From Plectrocnemia conspersa (Eukaryota; Arthropoda; Insecta; Trichoptera; Polycentropodidae): a DNA stretch of 64,000 nt. Within the stretch, counting starts at the first letter, position 1. Each line of letters starts with the position of its first letter. This document shows, in pieces, positions 1-10,310 of the stretch. Location: positions 1 to 64,000 of the forward strand of contig VTFK01000228.1 of NCBI GenBank assembly GCA_009617715.1, read 5' to 3'. A program made the position numbers and the translations under genes. The notes beneath the pieces are model-generated. The model made no database searches, was not told where the DNA came from, and saw nothing but the letters and a program-made list of their open reading frames with translations.

Positions 1-800
1 GGCGTCTTCACGATCGTTGCACTGTGTGCTATTTGCCCGATCTGGACGGCCAAAATTATTTATCCACTTTAGTTGATTCCATAAGTGCTATTAGTCAAAT
101 ATATAATATTATAAGTATTAAAAAATACAAGTATTTAAAGTATTTCTTTAATTGTAGGCCCGAGGAAGAAGAATTCCGTGTTAAACGGTCGTGCGAATTT
201 CGCCGCGTAGTGTAAAAAAAATTGTATATGTCACAAATTTGCTGTTTTTTGTTAAGAAAAAGTATTTGACTAGCATTTTATCATACTCGGTAACGTATTT
301 TTTAAATATGTGTATATTTGGTGATTCTAAACAAATTTTTATTTTATTTTATTAGTACGCGATCCACAATTTGACGTTTACTGATTTTACCACGGTAACC
401 ATATTATTAAAAAATTACAATCATTACAAAACTGGATTTTAAATTTGACGTTAACACGTTACCTATTTAATAAGTTATAATGGTTTAAAAGGTTTAGGTC
501 CTAACTTTCGCGACTAAGCCCCGTCCCATTTTTAAGAATAATGCATTTTTAAGGTATGCAATTTGTTAAAAACCGCAAAAATCCGCAGTCAATTTTACAT
601 GTATCATAAAGAAAAAGACCTAAGTTATATATTGTATATAAAATCTAGATTAAAAAGTGGTGGGAAATATAACTAATGAACTCAAAATTAAAAAAAAATA
701 TAGGAAAAAGTACTAAAAAATGGTCATTATTCAAAATAATATTGTGTGTTTAATATGACAGCTATTGCAAGAAAGAGCTATGAAACGTAGAAATACTTAC
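1..800. other. AT-rich stretch with one weak exon-like segment
   Basis: Mostly AT-rich non-coding sequence. The first 85 bases are GC-richer and open in one plus frame (hydrophobic, ending at a TAG near 82-84). A T-rich tract followed by AG at 156-157 precedes a 55-base GC-richer piece (158-212) that could be a short terminal exon encoding an acidic-then-basic tail. I recognise neither piece and no convincing donor is present. Nothing else is supported. Confidence 0.3.
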
Positions 801-1082
801 CTGCTTTATCACAATCAATGGTTTGAATTTTTCACTCTACTCAAATAAAATAATAATAATTGTCCAATGTACGAGTTGCGAAAAATTATCAGCTTTACAG
901 AGCAACTTTTTATTTTTATCTGCGCTTAAATGTTCATAGTCGATTTTAATCGAAATACCACACCGTGCGAAATTTATACATTTTGGGGGCAGTGTGGACG
1001 CTACTCGGAAGTCGGCGACCTTGACCATATTCGGTAGACCTTTGGGTTCGGTAACTTCCAGAGACTGAAGTTCAGGCATTAT
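801..1082 (-). CDS. candidate minus-strand exon, product unknown
   Basis: On the minus strand an ATG at 1079 opens 80 codons (MPELQSLEV...) and stops at TAG 837-839. Thirty-six bases later the sequence reads CAG|GTAAGT, a consensus 5-prime splice site (last exon base 801, intron from 800). Base composition is clearly GC-richer than the flanks. I do not recognise the protein and see no domain. Because the frame closes before the donor, this could be a 5-prime-UTR exon with an upstream ORF, an exon read in another way, or a transposon remnant. The upstream acceptor is weak, with a poor pyrimidine tract. The neighbour at 1160 onward is a transposon derivative, so the exon may lie next to a TE insertion. 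Coding status is uncertain. Confidence 0.3.
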
Positions 1083-1159
1083 ACTTTTGACAATCGTGAC
1101 GCATTAGGTCAAAAAATTTTTAATAAATAAATAAAATATACTACACTCTATTTTTTTTC

Positions 1160-1955
1160 AAGAGACATCGCTTGTAAACAGTGCTCAACGCGTGACAATC
1201 ACGTGTTATTCGCAAAAAGCTTCTAATTGGTTGTTCACTTGAAGGGATCCACCCCCAAATACTATTTCAACAGGGTAGTATTGGTTTGCTGTTCGCGAGA
1301 TTTTATTTGCGTGTGCATACAGTTGCCGAATTTTTTAAGTGTAAAAATGTCTTTTACGGACACCATTACTGAAATTAACCCCTATAGTCCTCCAAAAAAA
1401 CGGACTAAAAGAAATCACATAAATATTTAAAAAAAACACTATTTTAAATATATATTAGAGGGAAATTTTGGAAAATCCCAACCAAATTACTGACAAAGTA
1501 TCAACAAAGGTAGGAGTGTGTAAAAATTCAATTTATTGAATTATTCAAGTATATAAATATAATAACTTTAAATATTCAGAAATGTATAAATTATTTTATA
1601 GGGCTTTTGGCAATAACGCCAGAAATATGGAAAAAATGTGTTAAGCATGTTAAGGATATGGTTGAAATTTATATGTGGGAATTAGATAATGTGATAGAAT
1701 TAAATATTCAGTCATTTATATTAATGTAAACTAGAATTGATTCCTCAAATCGATTTATTTGGTTTATTTCATTAGGTTTTTTTATATTTAGTATTTAAAA
1801 TATGATTTATTTATAATCCTTGCCTTTAGTATTAGTTTTTACGTGTTTTCTAATTGTAAATGTTTTTAAAATTAATCAAGTGTTTTATTTATTTAAAAAA
1901 AGTCGTTTATTTTTTCTGATTCAGCCCTGTACTCAGCGATCACGTGAACCCCGCG
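1160..1955 (+). mobile_element. internally deleted DDE transposon derivative
   Basis: A compact block has a short leader, an ATG-initiated basic peptide, an intron with GT...AG ends and a transposase-like C-terminus, which suggests a derivative that kept both ends and lost the catalytic middle. The outer ends are only loosely defined. Near 1178 the sequence reads ACAGTGCTCAACG, and the complement near 1920-1932 reads TACAGGGCTGAATC, an imperfect inverted pair with a possible TA target at the right. Superfamily (Tc1/mariner-like) is inferred from the C-terminal style and the possible TA. Exact ends need comparison with other copies. Confidence 0.4.
1347..1729 (+). pseudogene. transposase remnant: N-terminal stub plus C-terminal exon
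   Basis: ATG at 1347 starts MSFTDTITEINPYSPPKKR, a Pro/Lys-rich basic stub, ending at TAA 1428-1430. A donor AAAG|GTAGGA lies at 1509/1510, and an acceptor (T-rich tract, ATAG) ends at 1601. The following open segment reads LLAITPEIWKKCVKHVKD and then MVEIYMWELDNVIEL before TAA at 1727-1729. The pattern TPExWxKCVxHV followed by an acidic ...WxLDN tail is what I associate with the extreme C-terminus of insect DDE transposases of Tc1/mariner-like type; this is recognition, not an alignment. The whole DDE catalytic core is missing, so it cannot be active. The in-frame stop at 1428 also breaks continuity between the two parts. Confidence 0.45.
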
Positions 1956-2009
1956 TGCATTTGTTATTGTCGACTGTCTCTTTTAAAAAAATAGACTGTA
2001 GTTAGCTAT

Positions 2010-2439
2010 TTTAACGTGTGTTTTTGTATTATGTTGCAAAAATTGCATTTATAAGTATGTGTTATATGGGGACTGTTGGTCATTATGTTTAGCTTTACTT
2101 GCTTTCATTAATGTGATAAACCAAAACTAAATTTGCCATGTCACGAAAACGCTGTTTTATTTGTAAATATGAATAGACGGAAGAATATATATGAGTCTTT
2201 TAACGGATGTTGTAAAATTTAATTTCTACGCGATGATCCTGGATTGTCCCCACAATGTATATTGCGGGTGCTGTGGTGTGTGCTGGTGCATTGTCACATT
2301 GAAGCACTTAACTCGCCTTCTTTGCGCTTTGCGTATGTTTAACTTCAAATTATATTATTGTAGGTCCACGAGACGTGTTACATAACGACAAACTCTACAG
2401 GGAATTGAGTTATTACGATATATATGATAAGGAGAGGAA
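2010..2439. other. no gene seen
   Basis: AT-rich sequence with scattered GC-richer patches. Short open frames are present but have no recognisable content or splice context. Confidence 0.4.
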
Positions 2440-2860
2440 ACAGCGGTACGCATAACACGACGCCTCCTGGCGACGCGAAAAAACTTCTGTAAAATAAAAA
2501 CCACGCTCGTTAATTAACGCCAGCCGCATAACGAGTAATTAGCGCGAGTGTTGCGGCAGCTCCTCTGTGTGTGTCCCTCGTGCTTGTATTCCGGTGAGAA
2601 AGTGAGTCTGTTTGTCATAGTCTCCTGTGTGTTTACGCACGCATTGCCGCGTTATTAACCGTCTCGAGTGCACAGACGCTAACGAGAGAGGATACACTAC
2701 CGCCCACTATAGTGCAGTGCCTCAGCCTCAAATACTAATTTGTATAACCACCCTTTTCAAAGAATTGAAAGGGGTCTCACGAGGCGGTGCTCGGGAGTGT
2801 TCGCAGACTGCGCTGATTGTCTCTCCTCGGAGACGAGCGCAGACAGTTGAAAAAAATGGC
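2440..2860 (+). promoter_or_regulatory. GC-rich block, possible promoter and first exon
   Basis: About 420 bases with many CpGs stand out from the AT-rich surroundings. A pyrimidine-rich run of TGTGTGTG and CCCTCG type is followed by TTCCG|GTGAGA at 2593/2594, an acceptable plus-strand 5-prime splice site, so the block could hold a 5-prime-UTR exon. A 103-codon open frame (2627-2938) crosses the second half and runs into the tandem duplication, but it has no recognisable domain and I do not treat it as a gene. A conserved non-coding element is an equally good reading. Confidence 0.25.
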
Positions 2861-2900
2861 GTGAAAAAGATTGACAGTATGTTGATGAGGGTTGGAGAAG

Positions 2901-3000
2901 AGAATGATTTTTTTATGATTTTTTTTACTATAAAATAATATTTGGAAAGTAGAATGATTTTTTTATGATTTTTTTTACTATAAAATAATATTTGGAAAGT
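2901..3000. repeat. perfect 50-bp tandem duplication
   Basis: The 50-base unit at 2901-2950, starting AGAATGATTT and ending TTTGGAAAGT, is repeated without a single difference at 2951-3000. Perfect identity points to a recent local duplication. It abuts, but is not part of, the hAT element that begins at 3023. Confidence 0.95.
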
Positions 3001-3022
3001 AAAGAAACAAAGTCTAGAAACT

Positions 3023-5404
3023 CAGTGGTTCTTAACTGGTGCACCGCGGTGCACCAGTGCACCGCGAGCTTATTGCAAGTGCACCGCGAGAAAATTGGTA
3101 AAAACAAAAATTCCGCAAAATAGTAAAATTTTAATGTTTCAATCAATTTATATTTTTTTATAGTCGTGATACCCCACAATGGATAAATTTATTACCAAAC
3201 GAAATTGTGAATCAGAACAAAATATTAATGACACTGGGAGTACAAGTGGAAGAAGTAGTGAAGATGTTACTAGACATCATACGTCTCATACAAAAGAAAA
3301 TATATCCAGTAAAATAAAAAAAAAATAATGGACAGTATTCTGAAGAATATTTACGTTTCAGTTTTACTAGCATCAATGAGGAAGGATATCACATTCCACT
3401 GTGTTGTATGTGGAGAAAAAACTGTCCAATATCGCGATGTATACTGACAAGTTAAATCGCCACTTCTCTACGAAGCACGCCGATCTTGCATCAAAAAGTA
3501 AAGATAACTTCAAAAGATTGTTAAGCATGCAAAATAAACAAGCGAAATATTTTGAAAAAACTGTTAAAATTTCCGATAAGGCACAACTGGCGTCATACAA
3601 GATTGCTGAATTGATTGCTGTACAATTAAAACCACATACTATAGCAGAGTCTCTAATTTTATCTGCATATTGTGAAATAGGAAAAAAAATATGTTTAGTG
3701 ATGAAGCAAAAGGAAATTATGAAAATTCCACTTTCAAACGATACAATAAAAAAAATAATTAAATATGTCGGATGATACTGAGAAAACAGTTAACGATAAA
3801 CTTTCCAAGCGATATTTTGTTTTACAAGTCGACGAATCTACTGACATTAGCGGTAAGGCACAAATACTAGGATTCGTTCGTTTCATAAATGAAAACAAAA
3901 TAGTGAATCAATATCTATGCTGCAAAAAACTTACCGAGCATACGACAGGACAAGATGTTTTTGATCTTATTTATTCATATTTAGAACAATTTAAAATATC
4001 ATGGGAGTTATGTGTAGGAATTTGTATGGATGGTGCTCCTTCAATGGTAGGCTCATTTAAAGGATTTGTAACCCTTGCAAAGACAAGAAAACCTAATATT
4101 ATATTTACGCACTGTTTTTTACATAGAGAATCTTTAGTTTCGAAAACATTACCAGCAACACTAAAACCTGTACTAAATCAAGTTGTAAATATATTAAATT
4201 TCATAAAATCAAGACCTTTAAAAACACGCATGTTTAAAAAACTTTGCATTTTTATGGAAGCTATGTACGAGTGTTTGCTTTTTCACACTGAAGTCAGGTG
4301 GTTATAAGGGTAAAGTTTTATGCCGATTCATAGAAATTAAGAATGAATTGTTAATCTTTTTTCGAAATGAAGGTATGGATGATTTTGTAAAATGTCTTCA
4401 GAATAATGATTGGTATGCTAAAGTGGCATATTTAGCAGATATTTTTAATTACTTAAATAACGTTAGCACAAGCATTCAAGGAAAAAATGAAAAATTCATG
4501 ACATCCATTGACAAATTGACAGGATTTCGGAAAAAATAACTCTTTCGAAAAATCGAATAATAGAAAAAAAAGTAGATATGTTTCCTTCACTTAACGAAAA
4601 CATTCCCAAGGGAGTTATTTCCGCAATAATAGACCATTTAACTTTATTGGAAGAAAAATTGCACATTATTTTCCTTTCTTAAATATAGAAATTTATGACC
4701 GGATACGAAATCATCAAATTAGTCTAATTGTCGACTGATCGTACTCTAAAAATTAAATTTTCCGAAATAACTATGAAGAATTTTTGAATTACTGTCCAAG
4801 AGGAATATTCAGTTCTTTACATGAAGGCACTGAAAATTTTGTTACAGTTTTCAACATCATATTTGTGTGAGCTTGGTTTCTCAACAACAACTAATATGAA
4901 AACTAAAAAACGAGAAAGAGAGAAAAAAATTTAAACGAAGAATTCAGGGTAACTACATAAAATATTCGACGTAATATTTCTGATATCTGCAAAAGCCAAC
5001 AAGCTCAGGTATCACATTAATTAATTTTTGATTGATCATATAAATTTTATTATGTTAAGCAGGAATGTCATTTTGGGTAAACAAAGGGAGGAAAATGCAC
5101 CACTTAGATTTGCCACCCAAAGAGCACCTTTAAATAATAATACAAATATTTTTAATAAAACACGTAATTAAAAATTGGTTCTAGGGCAAAATTAACTACC
5201 TAAATTTATTTTCAATACTAAACTTTTTTATATAATATTTAAAAAAAAAATATGTATGTAATTTTGTATGTAACTATTATTTTTTTTAAATATGTAATAA
5301 AAATTATGTCCACATAATATTTTTGACCTCTTAATTCTGGTGCACCGCCACTTTTTCCCATGATCAAAAGTGCACCGTGACTTTGAAAAGGTTAAGAACC
5401 ACTG
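3023..5404 (+). mobile_element. hAT transposon, ZBED5/SCAND3-like, near full length but dead
   Basis: The element begins CAGTGGTTCTTAAC (3023-3036) and ends with its exact reverse complement (5391-5404). Subterminal motifs GGTGCACCG and GTGCACCGCGAG are repeated at 3039-3090 and again near 5340-5377, as expected for transposase-binding sites. Length is 2382 bp. Flanks carry TCTAGA at 3013-3018 and 5406-5411, offset by a few bases from the ends, so the usual 8-bp hAT target duplication is blurred by mutation or by slightly different end points. The interior holds a plus-strand transposase pseudogene. hAT elements move by cut-and-paste; the frameshifts show this copy cannot supply its own enzyme. 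Confidence 0.9.
3179..4935 (+). pseudogene. hAT transposase pseudogene (ZBED5/SCAND3-like)
   Basis: Reading begins at ATG 3179 (MDKFITKRN..., Ser-rich N-terminus) and is spread over several frames. Around 3330-3485 lies a BED-type zinc finger: YLRFSFTS, then CVVCGEK and LNRHFSTKH, giving the CxxC...HxxxxH pattern. A frameshift falls in the A-run near 3415-3421. From 3765 to 4307 the catalytic region reads FVLQVDESTDISGKAQ, VGICMDGAPSM, THCFLHRESL and LLFHTEVRWL, matching the conserved blocks of this hAT group, the DESTD Asp included. A stop follows RWL at 4305-4307, with more sequence at 4348-4539 (LAYLADIF-type block). The C-terminal dimerisation segment TSYLCELGFSTTTNMKTKK is at about 4849-4905. 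At least four frameshifts or stops make it inactive. Confidence 0.88.
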
Positions 5405-5842
5405 TTCTAGATTGAAAAAATAATTAATAAAATACATATTAATGTAGACACAAAATAAGACTAAAACCATATTATTATAAAGTTATAACGGTTATATTTC
5501 AATATTTTAATATAATTTTCATAGCATTAGCGATAACGGGCATCATTGTCGTGAACCTCAGTTTTTTTATTATTATATAAATATATTTTTTATTATATAC
5601 TACAATATTTTAAATATGAGTTTCCTCTTCACTAAACGTGGCTGATAAAGTGACTCATTTGAAAATAGCATGTGTAACCTTTTATACCAGCGATTATTAA
5701 ATTATAAAATGTTGGTTTTCAAAGTGGATTTACGTCATATTTCAAAAGGTCAACAATGACTTTATATTCTTCAGAATTGTAATATTTTTAGAGTTTGTAG
5801 CGGTTAATTAAATTTGCCTTTGTTAATTAAAAGGAATTAATT
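5405..5842. other. AT-rich, no gene seen
   Basis: Flank of the hAT insertion: AT-rich, T-runs, no open frame with recognisable content. Confidence 0.5.
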
Positions 5843-5907
5843 TAATTATGTTTAATTTTGTTTCAGGTAAGCGTCGACTACACCGTTCATGCAATATATG
5901 TATGTAT
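5843..5907 (+). promoter_or_regulatory. candidate recursive splice site with 33-nt exon
   Basis: A T-rich tract ends TTTTGTTTCAG at 5866 and is followed at once by GTAAGCG, so a 3-prime splice site directly abuts a 5-prime splice site (AG|GTAAG). This is the architecture of recursive (ratchet) splice sites known from long Drosophila introns. Thirty-three bases downstream is a second donor, GTATGT at 5900, which would define an RS-type exon 5867-5899. That exon is GC-richer than its flanks and open in two frames (frame 0 reads VSVDYTVHAIY). The alternative is an ordinary 33-nt microexon that happens to start with GTAAG. The function is inference; the signals are seen directly. Confidence 0.4.
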
Positions 5908-8900
5908 GAATACATTTTTTATATATTGTATATATTTATAAAGCTTGTGTTTATTTAAAATATTATTTTAAAATGGTTTTACTAACATGTATAAATAGTG
6001 TTTTGTTTTAAATATTTAAATCTATATATAAATTATAAAAACTTTTTTTTTAGATTTCATCAAAATTTCTAAGATTATGATATATTTCAATAAATTTTGA
6101 TGATGTATAAAAGTATAATATGGCACATATATTACTAATATAAATAAGCGTTTCAATAGAAAAATTAGTTTTCTGACTTTATTTAGCAACGAATCTCATA
6201 AAATATTGGTTGCAAAATGTACTATTAAAATAAATACTAACAATTAAATATATATTAAGCTCTTTTTATTTTAAGCTTTTCTTTCAGTTGTAGTTAAATT
6301 TCTTAAATGTTATCCCATATAATTGCTTAATATTATCAGTTAATAAATTTACAATTAAATTACAATTAAATCAATAGTACTGAATTTATTAAGTTAATTT
6401 AACTATTTAACACTTCTTTTTTTGCAATAAAAATAATAAAAATAAATTTATATGTAAATTATATCGTCTCTTTTATAATTGGTTAATCTTCATTGCTTTG
6501 ATAAATCAAAAAAATATTTTTAATTGCAAAATTAATTACATTAAAAATAAGTCTTGGTTAAAACAATATTTATATTTTTGGTTCAAATTTTGCTACAAAA
6601 AATTGTATATTGAATTATTAATTTTATTATTTTCACTGATATCTAGTTATGTATTCAGTAGATTGGTTTACTTAGCTTATTATAAACTATATGCAGTCAA
6701 ATATATCTTCGTTATAGTTGATTTTATTATTACGTTATAATTAATAATTTTAGAAATTTAGTTTCATTGATGCTACAATATATAATTTTAGAGAATTTTT
6801 GCCACCAAATTAGATAATTGGTAATCCCAAAAAAAATTTCGTTTCTTACATATATATTATAAAACAAAAAAAAAATACTTTAAAATGTTTTTTTAATAAA
6901 ATAATTGAAAATATTATTTTATTCTAAATATATAACTTCTCCCGCCTCTTAATCACTTTTTTTTATTTAAATTAGTAAATATTATAATTTTTATTTTTGA
7001 CACTTTGAATCACCTACTATTGTGTTTATTAGATAGTAAAAATTCTGCAATTGTAAATTTTGCGGTTCAATTTTTTTCTTAAATATCAGAGTGCAGATGT
7101 GCAGTAACACAGTTATGTGTATAACAAAAGATATACTTAGGTATCAACTTAAAATTTTAATTAAAAAAACGAGTAAAATTAATTTTAAATTACCTAATAT
7201 ATAATTTGTAATATAAAGTTTTATTAGGCATTAGTTTTATTTTGATTAGTGAACTGCACAAAAGACAGAATTTATTTTTGCAAAAACATGTATATACATA
7301 TATAACAAAATAATGCATCTAGTTAAGTGACAGATTTATACACTTAATAAATGCCTGTAAAAATGCGTAAGATGTTTATTACTATATATCACTACAATTA
7401 TGTATATATTTCATTTTTTTTTTAAAAACTAAATTTTAATAAATAATATAAATAACGTTGATAGGAAACTACGTGAAATATGAATTTGAGTAATATACAA
7501 TAAACAGTTTAATAAACGTTATATGATATAATGATTTATAGATCAAAAAAAATATTTGTAAATGAAATTGGCAATAAACGCAACCATGCGTGTTATTTTT
7601 GAGGACTTTGTAAAAACAAGGATCCACACCGAAAATTCATACTATTCCAATCAACAACAAAACAAACAAACCGATACTGGGCAAATAAATGGATGCAAAC
7701 ACATTCCAATTTTCCATTAATTCAATCGGTTATTATTCATTCGTTTGAAATGTATTTGTGAAAATAACTTAACACTGAACTGCAGAAACAACATTGTTTA
7801 AAGCCTTAACTATAACTAGAGGAATACTGTTGTTTAAAAAAATATTAATTTGCATATATTACTGTTTGCATTTATTAATTTTGCGGCTTATTAGTTTTTT
7901 GATAAATTGTGCAGTGGTTTTGTAAGCGGTCTACTGAAAATCTATTTCTAGAAACTATATTAGCTACGTGTTATGCTCACTTGAGTGTATGAGCTGTCGA
8001 TAATAGACATACTGATAACGAGACATTTCCACACATATGATATAATGGTAGTTACTGGATAAAGGCTCGCTTTGATGTGGAAACGTTAATGAAAACGTCA
8101 TCGAATCGAGCGAATAATTCGCCATTTTACTATTAATCGAAATATAAAATTATGAAATATGCATCGTCGTCTGACTGATGCTGTGTCATTTGCATTTATA
8201 ATTTGCAAGAAAGAAAATTAAGCAATAATCAAAGTGAGTGCTTTCGAACGATTATCTGGATTTCCATTTTAATTCTCTGACAATGGAAATGGTCTAAAGT
8301 TATTTTATCATTTCAAGCGTTACGCTTGAATAATCTAAGACTGGAATTTAAATCTTCTCTGACTACATTAATATTATTGTGTTTATCTAGTCTTTAATGA
8401 ATTTGAACCTAACCTTAACAATTCATATATAATTTTTGTAAATCTATTTCTTAATGTAGAAATACTCTCCGAGATCTATTAAATTGCTTTATTACATTTC
8501 TAAGCGTTTGATTTATAAATTGTTTGAACTTATAAACTATCCTGGATTAAATTATAATTTAAAAATATACAATAATTGGCTTTTTGATATTTTTTTAAAT
8601 ATTATATAGAAATTGTAAAATTTATAAGCTTAATGTTTATATATTTTTATTGGATATAATAACTGCTTTCAGTTATTTATTTTGACGTTAAAATCTGTAT
8701 TATCTATGTTAAATTTATCGTACAATATTTCTGTATGTATGATTTATTTTATATTTATCTCACATCGATAAACATTTCACCTACAATATATTCATATGAA
8801 TATGTAATATACGAAAACTCTGTCTAACGATCCACAGGTGGGTAGTTCCAATCTCGGCTTCGTATTCTTTATGAGTTTTTTTCGTACGAAAAAAAATCAC

Positions 8901-9692
8901 GCAAACTATGTGTTACCTGATGCATAAATATTTAAGACCTCATTTCCGTTTTTATATCATGCATGTATATATTAAATCGATAAACCGCTGCGTGAAAAAG
9001 TATATTTTACATCGCGAAATGTGTTTGCTGTAGTGATTCGTTACAAAACTCATTTTTTCACCATTCTGTGCATTTTTAATCCATTAAAAGCGAAACAAAA
9101 ATAAAAAAATAGCACTTTCCAGGTGTACATTGCTGACCAGGATAAGAGAAGAGCTTTATATAATATAAATTTAATAAATACGGACCCGGGCTGATATCAA
9201 AACACAATATGCATACCCTGGGCGTAATGTAGGGCAATATATTATAATGGCTTGGTGTTTATTGTTCGTGCACTTTTATGAGTGAAATTTACGAGTGTCA
9301 TTATATCATGGAGCGGGTGTTTGTGTGTGAACCTTTAGCAACATAACCCTTAACTGTGGTAGAATTTTTAAACTTAATTAAGGCAGTAGGTATTTCATAC
9401 TTATCTACACTTCACAGCTAACTAGAATTATCACTAATATCGTATAATATAATACCATTAGGTTGTATCATATATTTTATTAATCAAAATGTGCTTGAGT
9501 CTTATTTTTAAATGTTGTGAAGTCGTCAATGACATTTATAATATCACTTCATTATTGAACTTATGTTATAATGTATTTCGAAGTGTATGGAAGGGTTACA
9601 ATCTATAGCGGAAAGTTCAAGAAAATATAGGTAATAAAACAATTTTTTCAGTACTAATGCTTTTTGCAACAGCATTTAGTAAAGTATTTAAG
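5908..9692. other. AT desert, no gene seen
   Basis: About 3.8 kb of very AT-rich sequence without credible coding content. A patch near 8836-8870 vaguely resembles a tRNA B box but has no partner A box. Short open frames such as 6498-6740 are compositionally random (Ile/Lys/Phe/Tyr-rich). Confidence 0.5.
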
Positions 9693-10028
9693 TCAAATAG
9701 GTATGACTTTGCCGCCAAAATAGATGCCTAAAAACAATTCAACACAATGAAAAAGTGCCGAGTTGTAAATATTTTGTAGAATAAGCGCCGGTGGAGAAGC
9801 TTGTAAAAAAGTGATGTCCTCTGGATGATCCGCTGAGGTCTCTTGTGTTTGTTGTTGTTGTTTTTTCTCGGTCTCAAATGGTGTAATCGTCTGCTTTTGA
9901 TCTCTACTGATGTGACATAGTGTCAGATAAGTTATACTCTTGATTCGAGACGAATTTAGCAAATCACAGATGGTGATGTTGCCCAGGCAATTGCATCGAT
10001 TGCATATTCGACAATATGTTTGAAACAC
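9693..10028 (-). repeat. dispersed repeat with weak coding character
   Basis: A minus-strand open frame of 111 codons (FQTYCRICNRCNC..., Gln-rich middle, ...QASPPALILQ) covers a GC-richer segment. Two parts recur elsewhere. Bases 9907-10022 resemble 51231-51350, sharing CAATTGCATCGATT and a nearby CAGATG...ATGTTG block, and 9774-9809 resemble 59491-59527, sharing TTGTAGAATAAGCGC and GAGAAGCT. It is therefore a dispersed repeat family, probably the coding end of an unrecognised transposable element. The C-x2-C-x2-C-x-C cluster near the start could be zinc-binding, but I cannot name a family. Confidence 0.4.
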
Positions 10029-10306
10029 ACTTTAAATAAGTAAAAGTGCAAGATAAACATTTCGAGGTCGCTAACGCAAGGAATTGATTACAATAGCGGT
10101 TTTTACGCCGGTAGACGCATTGTATATCGCATCTTTTACGCACAAAAGGCTAGTTTTTTTCTTGTTATCACGAGCGGTTAATGGGTATGCTAAAAATATG
10201 TATGTTTAATAACGTTGACCAATTGCACCCCTCGCATATTCGACCAACATATTATGTTTACGCATTGAATAGGTGAAACAGCAAGGTAAACTCATTTCGA
10301 AGGCCA
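10029..10306. other. spacer, no gene seen
   Basis: Mixed-composition sequence leading up to the TTAA at 10307; no feature recognised. Confidence 0.4.
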
Positions 10307-10310
10307 TTAA

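Noticed and set aside
8830..8880. B-box-like TAGTTCCAATCTC, possible SINE
   Set aside because: No A box at the right distance and no body similarity to the SINE copies elsewhere in the window.
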